The notes under the pieces were generated by a model that was given only the letters and a program-made list of their open reading frames with translations, made no database searches and had not been told where the DNA came from. The translations under genes were made by a program, and so were the position numbers. A stretch of DNA of 11,502 nt from Betaproteobacteria bacterium UBA7395. Its GTDB lineage: Bacteria; Pseudomonadota; Gammaproteobacteria; Burkholderiales; Rhodocyclaceae. This document shows, in pieces, positions 1 through 7,179 of this stretch; the first letter of the stretch is position 1; each line of letters begins with the position of its first letter. The stretch lies in NCBI GenBank assembly GCA_002470165.1, contig DKNF01000115.1:1-11502 (forward strand), given 5' to 3'.

Positions 1-580
1 CAACTGCATCTACATCCGCCAGCAGGAGGCGCTCGGCCTCGGTCACGCCGTGCTGTGCGCCAAGCCGGTGATCGGCGACGAACCGTTTGCGGTTCTTCTG
101 GCCGACGATCTGCTCGACGGCGATACGCCGGTGATGAAGCAGATGTCGGATGTCTATGACTACTACCGCTGCTCGGTGCTGGGTGTTCAGGATGTGCCGC
201 GCGCCGACACGCGCAGTTACGGTATCGTCGATGCGCGCAAGGTGGCCGATCGTCTGGAACAGGTCAACGCCATCGTCGAGAAACCCAAGCCGGAGGAGGC
301 GCCGTCAACGCTGGCGGTGGTCGGCCGTTACATCCTGACGCCGCGCATTTTCGAGCACCTGGAAAAGATCAAGCCGGGTGCCGGTGGCGAGATTCAACTG
401 ACCGACGGCATCGCCTCGCTGCTTTCGGAAGAACAGGTATTGGCCCACCGCTACGACGGCGTGCGCTACGATTGCGGTTCGAAACTCGGTTACCTGCAGG
501 CGACCGTGGTGTTCGGCCAGCGCCACCCGGAAGTCGGGGGCGATTTCACGGCTTATCTGAACAAGAACAGGGAGGCATGA
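1..580 (+). CDS. galU: UTP-glucose-1-phosphate uridylyltransferase, 5'-truncated by window edge
   Basis: This is the C-terminal 192 residues of a GalU-type nucleotidyltransferase, read in frame from base 2; roughly the first 100 residues lie outside the window. GalU makes UDP-glucose from UTP and glucose-1-phosphate in the cytoplasm, feeding LPS, exopolysaccharide and other glycosylation. The visible part opens with the family stretch [20 protein letters not shown], then [12 protein letters not shown], whose Asp residues belong to the active-site metal/sugar-phosphate region. It continues with [12 protein letters not shown], carrying the conserved EKP lysine, then [13 protein letters not shown] and [12 protein letters not shown], and ends in [14 protein letters not shown]. 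These identify GalU rather than the RfbA family. The first in-frame ATG (base 50) is an internal Met codon, not the start. The stop overlaps the next gene's start by one base (ATGATG region), which suggests co-transcription and translational coupling with the phosphoribosyltransferase. Confidence 0.95.
   Translation, partial: NCIYIRQQEALGLGHAVLCAKPVIGDEPFAVLLADDLLDGDTPVMKQMSDVYDYYRCSVLGVQDVPRADTRSYGIVDARKVADRLEQVNAIVEKPKPEEAPSTLAVVGRYILTPRIFEHLEKIKPGAGGEIQLTDGIASLLSEEQVLAHRYDGVRYDCGSKLGYLQATVVFGQRHPEVGGDFTAYLNKNREA
571..575 (+). promoter_or_regulatory. Shine-Dalgarno deciding the hpt start
   Basis: GGAGG lies just before two consecutive in-frame ATG codons at 577 and 580. The spacing is 1 nt to the first and 4 nt to the second. 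The second is the more workable initiation site, so 580 was chosen; the alternative adds only one Met. Confidence 0.6.
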
Positions 581-1128
581 TGGATATCCAGAAAGCGCAA
601 GCCATGCTGGCCGATGCGGAGATCATTCACGATGCGCAGACCGTCCAGGCGGCGGTCGATCGGGTCGCCGCGGACATCCGCGCCCGGCTGGCCGACAAGT
701 ATCCACTGGTGCTGTGCGTGATGACGGGTGGCGTGGTGTTTTGCGGCCAGCTGCTGACCCGTCTGGATTTTCCGCTCGACTTCGATTACCTGCACGCCAC
801 CCGCTACGGGCCGGAAACCCAGGGTGGCAAGATTTCCTGGCGCAGTGCGCCGTGGGCGCCGGTCAAGGGGCGCAGCGTGCTGGTCGTCGACGACATCCTC
901 GACGAAGGCGTGACTCTGGCCGCGGTCAAGGAAAGCCTGCTGCGCCTCGGCGCGGCCGAAGTGCTGACGGCGGTCTTCGCCGACAAGGAAAACGGCAAGC
1001 AGAAGCCGCTGGCGGCCGATTTCGTCGGCCTGACCGTGCCTGATCGCTTCGTCTTCGGTTTCGGCATGGATGCGGGCGGCGCCTGGCGCAACCTGCCGGC
1101 GATCCATGCCAAGAAGGGAGGGGCATGA
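580..1128 (+). CDS. hpt: Hypoxanthine-guanine phosphoribosyltransferase
   Basis: The product is a 182-residue type I phosphoribosyltransferase expected to convert hypoxanthine or guanine plus PRPP into IMP or GMP in cytoplasmic purine salvage. The PRPP-binding loop VLVVDDILDEGVTL is at residues 100-113 with its Asp-Asp pair intact. The pyrophosphate-contacting stretch LVLCVMTGGVVF is near 43-54. The C-terminal FVFGFGMDAGGAWRNLPAI (157-175) matches the base-binding segment of HGPRTs (compare the VGYGxD...YRNLP pattern), which argues against adenine or pyrimidine enzymes. Length is usual for bacterial Hpt. The gene overlaps the galU stop by one base and its own stop overlaps the next ATG (ATGA), so it is in one operon with its neighbours. 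The phosphorylase two genes downstream should produce hypoxanthine, this enzyme's substrate. Preference between hypoxanthine and guanine cannot be read from sequence. Confidence 0.9.
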   Translation: MDIQKAQAMLADAEIIHDAQTVQAAVDRVAADIRARLADKYPLVLCVMTGGVVFCGQLLTRLDFPLDFDYLHATRYGPETQGGKISWRSAPWAPVKGRSVLVVDDILDEGVTLAAVKESLLRLGAAEVLTAVFADKENGKQKPLAADFVGLTVPDRFVFGFGMDAGGAWRNLPAIHAKKGGA

Positions 1129-1814
1129 GCGGGCGTACCGTCGCCGAATTCATCGCTTACTGGGAAGACGAGGGGCTGACTTACGCCCGTCAAGGGGATT
1201 ACGACTGGATGGCCGGGCTGGTGCCCGGTTCTCGCGTGCTCGAAATCGGCTGCGGCGTGGGGTTTGCCACGCAGGCACTGGTTGCGCGCGGACTGGCGGT
1301 GCTGGCCATCGATACCTTGCCGGAATGCCTGGCACTGACCCGGCAACGGGTGGGCGATGCGGCCACGCTGTTGCAGGCGGATGTCGAGGCGCTCGACGCC
1401 GCGCAGCGTGCCGCCATCGAGGCCTTTGCGCCGGATTGCGTGGTCTGCTGGCTGATGGGCGCGCCCGCCGAAATCACCGGTGCCAGCGCCAGCGATGGCG
1501 GACAGGCCGTTGCCGCCTATCGCGAACGCCTGCATCGCGCGGTTGCCGAACTGGCGGCCGGTCTGCCTGCTGTGCGTGCCCTGCACATCGTCGATCGTAC
1601 GGCGATCCCCTGGCAGGCCAAGGACATCGGTCGCGATACGCTGGTCCGCTATCATCTCGAACGCACGTTCAGCGGTCTGCCGTTTTCGGCCAACCGCAAC
1701 AACGCCATTTATCGCAAGCTGGGCGGCAATGTCGCCCAGCTTGCCAAACCGCACCCTGCACTCAAGCACGTGGTGCCTACGCTGGCTTCCCTGCTGGCGA
1801 TCCGGAGTACATGA
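1125..1814 (+). CDS. Class I SAM-dependent methyltransferase, substrate unknown
   Basis: The product is a 229-residue protein with a Rossmann methyltransferase core. Motif I is VLEIGCGVG at residues 38-46, the acidic residue ending strand 2 is D63 (LAVLAIDTLPE), and a motif IV-like strand DCVVCWLMGAP lies at 104-114. The C-terminal half holds a distinctive segment (roughly 160-200: IPWQAKDIGRDTLVRYHLER, then a GLPFSANRNNAIYRKLGG stretch) that should serve as a family fingerprint. I do not recognise a specific substrate. No signal peptide or membrane segment is seen. The start is the ATG of an ATGA overlap with hpt, with GGGAGG 3 nt upstream. It is followed after 1 nt by the MTAP-family phosphorylase. 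Its place between two nucleoside salvage enzymes suggests a small-molecule or nucleic-acid substrate, but that is inference from position only. Confidence 0.85.
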   Translation: MSGRTVAEFIAYWEDEGLTYARQGDYDWMAGLVPGSRVLEIGCGVGFATQALVARGLAVLAIDTLPECLALTRQRVGDAATLLQADVEALDAAQRAAIEAFAPDCVVCWLMGAPAEITGASASDGGQAVAAYRERLHRAVAELAAGLPAVRALHIVDRTAIPWQAKDIGRDTLVRYHLERTFSGLPFSANRNNAIYRKLGGNVAQLAKPHPALKHVVPTLASLLAIRST

Positions 1815-1815
1815 C

Positions 1816-2586
1816 ATGCTGGCTATCATCGGCGGCAGCGGTCTGACGACCCTGTCCAATCTCGACGTTTCCCATCGCGAAGTGGTGCGCACGCCCTTTG
1901 GCGAACCTTCCGGCGCCCTGGTCTTCGGCCAGATCTGCGGCCGCCCGGCAGTCTTCCTGCCGCGGCACGGCTACGGCCACAGCATTCCGCCGCATATGGT
2001 CAATTACCGCGCCAACCTGTGGGCCCTGCATCACCATCAGGTGAGCGGCATCATCTCGGTGGCCTCGGTCGGCAGCATCCGCGCCGACCTGCACCCGGGC
2101 GATATCGTTGTCCCCGACCAGATCATCGATTACACCTGGGGCCGCAAGTCGACTTTCTTCGACGGCGTCGGTTCGCCGGTGACCCATGTCGATTTCACCG
2201 ATCCCTACGATGCGCCGCTGTCGCAACGCATCGTCGAAGCTGCTGCGGCACTGGGTATCGAGATCAAGCAGGGCGCGGTGTACGCGGCCACTCAGGGGCC
2301 GCGCCTGGAGACGGCGGCGGAAATCAATCGCCTGGAGCGCGACGGGGCCGACATCGTCGGCATGACCGGCATGCCGGAGGCTGTGCTGGCGCGCGAGCTC
2401 GGCCTGCCGTATGCGGCCATCAGCGTGGTTGCCAATCATGGCGCCGGGCGCGGCAGCAGCAGCAACGGCATCCGTTTCGAAAGCCTGGAGCAGGTGCTGC
2501 AGGAGGCCATGGGCCGCGTGCGCAGCATCATCGAGCGCGTGGTCGGTTGCGAGGCGGCCTGTCCGCCGATGGGCATGTCGGTCTGA
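1816..2586 (+). CDS. MTAP/PNP-family phosphorylase, probably S-methyl-5'-thioinosine phosphorylase
   Basis: The product is a 256-residue nucleoside phosphorylase of the MTAP (mtnP)/PNP family. It shows the N-terminal phosphate loop IIGGSGL (4-10), VRTPFGEPSG (24-33), FLPRHGYGHSIPPH (47-60), NYRANLWAL (63-71), the SVASVGSI strand (81-88), PGDIVVPDQIIDYT (94-107), QGPRLETAAEI (160-170) and VGMTGMPEA (181-189). MTAP enzymes acting on adenine nucleosides carry a TDYD-like stretch at the purine site; here the aligned segment reads VVANHGAG (204-211), with Asn207 where the adenine-recognising Asp sits. An Asn is typical of 6-oxopurine phosphorylases and of the Pseudomonas methylthioinosine phosphorylase group. 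The predicted reaction is methylthioinosine plus phosphate to hypoxanthine plus 5-methylthioribose-1-phosphate, part of recycling methylthioadenosine after deamination. The start ATG has GGAG 8 nt upstream and follows the methyltransferase stop by one base. The end lies inside an inverted repeat shared with glnD. The family call is firm; the inosine specificity is likely. Confidence 0.88.
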   Translation: MLAIIGGSGLTTLSNLDVSHREVVRTPFGEPSGALVFGQICGRPAVFLPRHGYGHSIPPHMVNYRANLWALHHHQVSGIISVASVGSIRADLHPGDIVVPDQIIDYTWGRKSTFFDGVGSPVTHVDFTDPYDAPLSQRIVEAAAALGIEIKQGAVYAATQGPRLETAAEINRLERDGADIVGMTGMPEAVLARELGLPYAAISVVANHGAGRGSSSNGIRFESLEQVLQEAMGRVRSIIERVVGCEAACPPMGMSV

Positions 2587-2602
2587 GGCGCGGCCTCAGA
2601 CC
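2580..2602. terminator. Inverted repeat at a convergent gene junction, possible bidirectional terminator
   Basis: Perfect 10-bp arms GGTCTGAGGC (2580-2589) and GCCTCAGACC (2593-2602) flank a 3-base GCG loop. The repeat straddles the convergent ends of the phosphorylase gene and glnD, and contains both TGA stop codons (2584-2586 on +, 2598-2596 on -). The transcript from either strand would fold into the same GC-rich hairpin. No U-tract follows on either side, so a classical intrinsic terminator is uncertain; 3'-end stabilisation or a weak bidirectional terminator are alternatives. Confidence 0.55.
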
Positions 2603-5154
2603 TTCATCCGCTCGATCAGCTCGGTTTCCAGGCGGATGCGCTGGTTGGTGTCGCGCAGGTCGCCGCCGCTGATCAGGAAAACGTCTTCGGCGCGTTCGCC
2701 GAGGGTGGCGATCTTGGCGGTGTGCAGTTCGGCACCGTGTTCGGCCAGCGTCTTGGCGATGGTGTAGAGCAGGCCGGGACGGTCGGCGGCGGTCAGGTTG
2801 AGCACGAAGTGCGTCCCCTTTTCGTCGCCGCGGATGCTGACCTCGGGCTTGATCGGGAAGTGCTTGACCTGGCGCGACAGGCGACCGGCTGACGGGACTT
2901 CCGGCGGCAGCTGGCGGAGCAGGCGGTCTTCGAGCTCGTGCTCGATGTAGGCGAGCATTTCCCGGTTGTGGTCGCGCTTTTCCACGTCGAGCAGAATGAA
3001 GCTGTCCAGTGCGTAGCCGTGGGCGGTGGTGTGGATCTTGGCATCGACGATGCTGTAGCCGGCGCGGGCGAAGAAGCCGACCAGGCGGGCGAACAGGTCG
3101 GGCTGGTCCTGGGTGTACACCATCACCTGGAGGCCGACGCCTTCCTGCCACAGACGGGCGCGGACCACCGGCTGGTTGTTGTAGATGCGGTAGTGCAGCG
3201 AGCGCGTATGCCAGGCAATTTCCTCGGCCGAATGGCGCAGGAAATAGACGGTGTCGAGCTGCTTCCACAGGCGTTCGTGAACGGTGTCGGAGAGCGCGAA
3301 GAAGCGCAGCAGGCGCATCGCCTCGGCCTGGCGTTCGGCGATGATGCCGTGGGCGACCGGGGCTTCTTCCTGTGCCAGGAAGTGCAGCGTCTGTTGGTAA
3401 AGATCAGCGAGCAGCTTGCCTTTCCACTGGTTCCAGACCTTGGGGCTGGTGCCGCGGATGTCGGCGTGGGTGAGCAGGTAGAGTGCCTGAAGATGGCGGA
3501 CGTCGCCGACCAGTCCGGCAAAGTTGCCGATCACCTCGGGGTCGCTGAGGTCTTCCTTCTGGGCGATCTGCGCCATGACCAGATGCTGGCGGACCAGCCA
3601 GACGACGAGTTCGGTATCGTCCTTCGACAGCCCGTGGTTCTCGCAGAATTCCCGGGCATCGACGGTGCCCTTGATCGAATGGTCGCCGCCACGGCCCTTG
3701 GCGATGTCGTGGAAGAGGGCGGCGATGTAGAGCAGCCAGGGGCGTTCGAATTCGTTGATGATGCGCGAGCACTGCGGGTACTCGTGGGCGAACTCGCTCA
3801 TCGTGAACCGGCGCAGGTTGCGCAAAACCTGCAGGATGTGCTGATCGACGGTATAAACGTGGAACAGGTCGTGCTGCATCTGGCCGACGATGCGCCCGAA
3901 GTTCGGCAGGTAGGCGCCGAGGATGTCGAGCTGGTTCATGCGCCGGAATTCGTGGACCACGCCGCGTTCGCTCTGGATCAGCTTGAGGAACATGGCACGG
4001 TTGGCCGGATTGGCGCGGAAGGCGTCGTCGATGCGGTCGCGGGCGACCCAGATGGCACGCAGGGTCGGTGCGGTCATGCCCTGCAGTTCCGGGTTTTCCT
4101 GCATGATCAGGAAGGCGTCGAAAATCAGCCCCGGCTGGCGTTCGAACAGGCGTTCGTCGCAGACGTCGAGCAGGTTGCCGACGATCTGGAAGTGCTCGTC
4201 GAAGGGCTGCGGACGTTGCAGGTTCTCGGGGGCCAGCGCGGCGCCCATGTTCTGCAGGACGATGGTGTTGAGTAGCGTCAGACCCTTGGCATTCCGGTAA
4301 TAGGCCTGCATCAGCTGTTCGGAGGCCCGCTTGGTTTCGTTGTCCACGAAACCGTAACGATTGGCCAGGCGTTCCTGATAGTCGAACAGCAGCCGATCCT
4401 CGCGCCGGCCGGCCAGGAAATGCAGGCGGATGCGCAGGTGGCGGAGGAAGTCCTCGAACTGCTTGCCGAAGGCAACGCCTTCCTGCGACATGATGCCGTC
4501 GGCACCGAGTTCATCCCAGGATGCACCGTAGCCGGCCGCCTTGGCGATCCAGAAGATCACCTGCAGATCGCGCAGGCCACCGGGCGATTCCTTGATGTTC
4601 GGTTCCAGGCTGTATGGCGTTTCGTTGAAGCGCAGGTAGCGATCCTGTTGCTCGAGCCGCTTGGCTTCAAAAAAATGCAGCGGGTCGAGGTTGCCGAACA
4701 GGCGGCGGCGGAAAGTGGCGAACAGTTTTTCGCTACCGGTCAGCAGTCGCGCTTCGAGCAAGGCACTCTGGACGGTGATGTCGTTGGCGGCTTCGTTCAG
4801 GCATTCCGGGATGGTGCGCACGCTGTGACCGATTTCCAGGCCGATGTCCCAGAAACAGCCGACTAGGCGCTCCAGCTTGGCTTCCGTGCTGGCACTGGCG
4901 GCTTGCGGCAGCAGGATCAGCAGATCGATGTCGGAGGCCGGATAGAGTTCGCCGCGGCCGTAACCGCCAACGGCAGCGAGGGCGATCGAGGCCGGGAAGG
5001 AAAAGCCGGCCCACAGCTGGCAGAGAATTTCATCGACGTCGGCGCAGCGCTGGCGGAGCAGGCCCTCGGCGTCGTTGTCTTGCTGGTAGCGCGCCAGCAG
5101 GGCAGCCTGGCGGGCCTTGAGTTTGTTGCGCAGGGCGGCGACGTCGATGTCCAT
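2596..5154 (-). CDS. glnD: PII uridylyltransferase / uridylyl-removing enzyme
   Basis: GlnD is the bifunctional nitrogen sensor that uridylylates PII proteins (GlnB/GlnK) when glutamine is low and removes UMP when it is high. The 852-residue product has the expected order. The nucleotidyltransferase domain carries [18 protein letters not shown] (63-80) with metal-binding D75 and D77. The helical middle includes [18 protein letters not shown] (181-198). The HD uridylyl-removing domain carries [11 protein letters not shown] (431-441) and [13 protein letters not shown] (481-493). Two C-terminal ACT domains (about 676-750 and 783-850) sense glutamine. Length is normal for betaproteobacteria. The start codon overlaps the map stop as TGATG, and no strong Shine-Dalgarno precedes it, so translation is probably coupled to map. 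The open frame runs further upstream inside map, but that extension is map sequence in another frame. The stop is inside the convergent hairpin. Confidence 0.97.
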   Translation of the reverse strand: MDIDVAALRNKLKARQAALLARYQQDNDAEGLLRQRCADVDEILCQLWAGFSFPASIALAAVGGYGRGELYPASDIDLLILLPQAASASTEAKLERLVGCFWDIGLEIGHSVRTIPECLNEAANDITVQSALLEARLLTGSEKLFATFRRRLFGNLDPLHFFEAKRLEQQDRYLRFNETPYSLEPNIKESPGGLRDLQVIFWIAKAAGYGASWDELGADGIMSQEGVAFGKQFEDFLRHLRIRLHFLAGRREDRLLFDYQERLANRYGFVDNETKRASEQLMQAYYRNAKGLTLLNTIVLQNMGAALAPENLQRPQPFDEHFQIVGNLLDVCDERLFERQPGLIFDAFLIMQENPELQGMTAPTLRAIWVARDRIDDAFRANPANRAMFLKLIQSERGVVHEFRRMNQLDILGAYLPNFGRIVGQMQHDLFHVYTVDQHILQVLRNLRRFTMSEFAHEYPQCSRIINEFERPWLLYIAALFHDIAKGRGGDHSIKGTVDAREFCENHGLSKDDTELVVWLVRQHLVMAQIAQKEDLSDPEVIGNFAGLVGDVRHLQALYLLTHADIRGTSPKVWNQWKGKLLADLYQQTLHFLAQEEAPVAHGIIAERQAEAMRLLRFFALSDTVHERLWKQLDTVYFLRHSAEEIAWHTRSLHYRIYNNQPVVRARLWQEGVGLQVMVYTQDQPDLFARLVGFFARAGYSIVDAKIHTTAHGYALDSFILLDVEKRDHNREMLAYIEHELEDRLLRQLPPEVPSAGRLSRQVKHFPIKPEVSIRGDEKGTHFVLNLTAADRPGLLYTIAKTLAEHGAELHTAKIATLGERAEDVFLISGGDLRDTNQRIRLETELIERMKV

Positions 5155-5954
5155 CAGGCAATCCAGTCGGGTTTCGCGCGTGCGCCGGCGGAAAGCGTCA
5201 GGACTTCGTAGCCGGTGTCGGTGACCAGCAGGGTGTGCTCCCATTGCGCCGACAGGCTGCGATCCTTGGTGACTATGGTCCAGCCGTCCGGCATTTCGCG
5301 GATGGCGGCCTTGCCGGCATTGATCATCGGTTCGATGGTGAAGGTCATGCCCGGAACCAGTTCGACGCCGGTGCCGGCCTTGCCGTAATGGACGACCTGC
5401 GGATCTTCGTGGAACTTGGCGCCGATGCCGTGGCCGCAGAATTCGCGGACCACCGAGTAGCCGTTCTTTTCCGCATGCTTCTGGATGATGGCGCCGATGT
5501 CGCCGAGGCGGGCGCCCGGGCGCACCACCGAAATCCCCAGCCACAGGCACTCGAAGGTGATTTCGCACAGGCGTCTGGCCTGGATCGACCCTTCGCCGAC
5601 GATGAACATGCGGCTGGTGTCGCCGTGATAGCCGTCCTTGATCGTGGTGATGTCGAGATTGACGATGTCGCCGTTCTTCAGCGCGCGGTCGCTGGGCACG
5701 CCGTGGCAGACCTGCTGGTTGATCGAGGTGCAGATCGACTTGGGGTAGGGGTCGTAGCCCGACGGGGCGTAGTTGAGCGGTGCCGGGATGCAGCCCTGGA
5801 CGTTGACCATGTAGTCGTGACAGAGCTTGTCGAGTTCTTCGGTGGTGACACCGGGTTTGACGTAGGGTTCGATATAGTCGAGGACCTCGGCGGCGAGGCG
5901 GCCGGCGACGCGCATTTTTTCGATTTCTTCGGGCGTCTTGATGGTAATGCTCAT
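5154..5954 (-). CDS. map: Methionine aminopeptidase, type I
   Basis: The enzyme removes the N-terminal Met from nascent cytoplasmic proteins whose second residue is small. The 266-residue protein has all metal ligands of the pita-bread fold: D101 ([10 protein letters not shown]), D112 (HGDTSRMF), H175 (CGHGIG), E208 ([11 protein letters not shown]) and E239 (QWEHTLLV). The substrate-site H84 (QVCHGVPSD) is also present. It lacks the SH3-like zinc extension of type Ib enzymes, so it is a bacterial type Ia enzyme of normal length. The start [14 protein letters not shown] matches family N-termini; the open frame extends far upstream, but that part lies antisense to rfbD. No strong Shine-Dalgarno is visible before the ATG. 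It is the first gene of map-glnD, a pairing common in Proteobacteria, and is divergent from rfbD across 111 bases. Confidence 0.97.
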   Translation of the reverse strand: MSITIKTPEEIEKMRVAGRLAAEVLDYIEPYVKPGVTTEELDKLCHDYMVNVQGCIPAPLNYAPSGYDPYPKSICTSINQQVCHGVPSDRALKNGDIVNLDITTIKDGYHGDTSRMFIVGEGSIQARRLCEITFECLWLGISVVRPGARLGDIGAIIQKHAEKNGYSVVREFCGHGIGAKFHEDPQVVHYGKAGTGVELVPGMTFTIEPMINAGKAAIREMPDGWTIVTKDRSLSAQWEHTLLVTDTGYEVLTLSAGARAKPDWIA

Positions 5955-5983
5955 GGCGGTTCTTGGTGCGTTGGGAGGAGGCA

Positions 5984-6011
5984 AGGATAAATGATGCCCC
6001 CCGTTTCGCAA
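5984..6011 (-). promoter_or_regulatory. Candidate sigma70 promoter for map-glnD
   Basis: Read on the minus strand, TTGCGA (6011-6006) is followed after 16 bases by TATCCT (5989-5984). Each box matches the consensus at 4 of 6 positions, about 30 bases upstream of the map ATG. Position and direction fit, but the match is only moderate and it was found by eye. Confidence 0.3.
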
Positions 6012-6055
6012 AGCCGATGGCGCCGGAAATGGCATACTGCGCGGGGTTTTTGTAT

Positions 6056-6059
6056 GGAG
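6056..6059 (+). promoter_or_regulatory. Shine-Dalgarno supporting the rfbD start at 6066
   Basis: GGAG lies 6 bases before ATG 6066. Two upstream in-frame ATGs exist, at 6054 (two bases before this site) and 5991. The site favours 6066, where the protein begins directly with the Rossmann strand [13 protein letters not shown]. Confidence 0.6.
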
Positions 6060-6065
6060 CAGGCG

Positions 6066-6971
6066 ATGTCGATATTGTTGTTGGGCAAGGATGGTCAGGT
6101 GGGTTGGCAATTGCAGCGCGCTTTGGCGCCGCTGGGCGAGTTGGTGGCCTGTGGTCGCGGGCAATGCGACATGACCGATGCGGACCGGATCCGTTCGCTG
6201 GTTGCCGAGGTGCAGCCGTCGGTGATCGTCAATGCGTCGGCCTATACCGCGGTGGACAAGGCGGAGTCGGACGCCGATACGGCGTATGCGGTCAATGCCC
6301 GGGCGCCGGGCGTTCTTGCCGAAGCGGCACTGAAGTGCGGTGCGCTGCTGGTGCATTACTCGACCGATTACGTGTTCGATGGCGGCAAGCCGGGGGCTTA
6401 CGCCGAAAGCGACGCCACGGCGCCGCAAGGGGTTTATGGACAAAGCAAGCTGGCCGGCGAGGAAGCGATTGGCGCGCTTGCCGGCAAATCGCTGATTTTC
6501 CGTACCAGCTGGGTGTTCGGCGAGCATGGCGGGAATTTCGTGAAAACCATCTTGCGTCTGGCGCGCGAGCGCGATTCGCTGGGGGTGGTTGCCGATCAGG
6601 TCGGTTCGCCGACGCCCGCGGCGCTGATTGCCGACGTCACGGCGGCGGCGCTGATGCGTCTCGATTTCGGGCGCCAGATGGCGGCCGGGGAAAATCGCCT
6701 GTATCACCTGGCGGCGGCCAATCCCGTCAGCTGGCACGCCTTTGCCTGCCGGATCGTCGAGACGGCGCGGGCCATGGGCGAGGAATTGCGCGTCGATGCT
6801 GCGGCGATCCGCGCCATCGGCACTGTCGATTACCCGACCCCGGCCCGGCGTCCGGCCAATTCGCGGCTCGATTGTTCCTTGCTGGAAGCGGAACTCGGCC
6901 TGCACATGCCGGATTGGCAGCCGTATCTCGAGCGCATGCTGAGCTGCTGTCTGGCGCGATCTGCCCGGTGA
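6066..6971 (+). CDS. rfbD: dTDP-4-dehydrorhamnose reductase
   Basis: This is a 301-residue short-chain dehydrogenase/reductase of the RmlD/RfbD family, which catalyses the last step of dTDP-L-rhamnose synthesis with NAD(P)H for O-antigen or other rhamnosylated polymers. The N-terminal nucleotide-binding loop is GKDGQVG (7-13). The catalytic set is ST at 99-100 (YSTDYVFDG) with Y124 and K128 ([10 protein letters not shown]). RmlD-specific segments are DQVGSPTPA (177-185) and RRPANSRLD (261-269). The start was chosen for its GGAG. The gene stands alone: no rfbA, rfbB or rfbC is visible, and it sits between map and rpsB, which are usually direct divergent neighbours. Its opening codons (ATA, TTG, TTG, TTG) are less GC-rich than those of rpsB/tsf, which may only aid initiation. 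Related RmlD-like reductases with other substrates cannot be excluded, so the family is surer than the exact sugar. Confidence 0.9.
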   Translation: MSILLLGKDGQVGWQLQRALAPLGELVACGRGQCDMTDADRIRSLVAEVQPSVIVNASAYTAVDKAESDADTAYAVNARAPGVLAEAALKCGALLVHYSTDYVFDGGKPGAYAESDATAPQGVYGQSKLAGEEAIGALAGKSLIFRTSWVFGEHGGNFVKTILRLARERDSLGVVADQVGSPTPAALIADVTAAALMRLDFGRQMAAGENRLYHLAAANPVSWHAFACRIVETARAMGEELRVDAAAIRAIGTVDYPTPARRPANSRLDCSLLEAELGLHMPDWQPYLERMLSCCLARSAR

Positions 6972-6993
6972 AGCCGGTCTGGTGCGTCAGGCC

Positions 6994-7022
6994 TTCATGC
7001 GGGGCGAATTTGTTGCTATAAT
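6994..7022 (+). promoter_or_regulatory. Extended -10 promoter of rpsB-tsf
   Basis: A perfect TATAAT (7017-7022) is preceded by TGC, the TGN of an extended -10 element (7014-7016). A weak -35 candidate, TTCATG (6994-6999), is spaced by 17 bases. Transcription would begin near 7029, leaving a leader of about 150 nt before rpsB. It is the best promoter match in the window and lies only about 20 bases past the rfbD stop. Confidence 0.8.
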
Positions 7023-7028
7023 CGTCCA

Positions 7029-7179
7029 GTTTTTCCGGCCGAGTCTGACCGAAAAAATGGCGGGGCGCACGGTGCGCGTCGTCTATCCCTCACATCCGCC
7101 GATTAAGGGTGTCCGTCAAAACCTAATAATGACGGGCGTTGCCGGCGGGTGGCGGTTCAACCCTTAAAGGAGTTTTGCA
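7029..7179 (+). promoter_or_regulatory. Structured rpsB 5' leader, candidate S2 autoregulatory element
   Basis: The leader holds several inverted repeats. TTAAGGGT (7103-7110) can pair perfectly over 8 bp with ACCCTTAA (7160-7167), which abuts and partly overlaps the Shine-Dalgarno AAAGGAG (7166-7172; 7 nt before the ATG). Inside it, directly stacked, GTCCGTCA (7111-7118) pairs with TGACGGGC (7130-7137) over 8 bp with one G-U and an 11-nt A-rich loop. A weak GC hairpin at 7141-7156 may follow. Nearer the transcript start are a GCGCA/TGCGC hairpin (7065-7077) and a T-rich/A-rich stem (7030-7056). Autogenous repression of rpsB-tsf by S2 through the rpsB leader is established in E. coli and relatives. 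A stem closing over the ribosome site fits that mode, but S2 binding here is inference. Confidence 0.6.

Noticed and set aside
2938..4275. A 445-codon plus-strand open frame inside glnD
   Set aside because: It is rich in Val, Glu and Asp as expected for the reverse complement of glnD codons, and the glnD protein on the other strand is complete and conserved.
5155..5568. N-terminal extension of glnD on the minus strand
   Set aside because: The open frame upstream of 5154 overlaps map in another frame and has no GlnD similarity; [12 protein letters not shown] at 5154 is the natural start.
5955..6905. N-terminal extension of map on the minus strand
   Set aside because: Frame-open sequence continues upstream but lies antisense to rfbD; the conserved Map N-terminus begins at 5954.
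6972..6993. Possible terminator after rfbD
   Set aside because: No convincing stem plus U-tract is visible between the rfbD stop and the rpsB promoter, so none is annotated.
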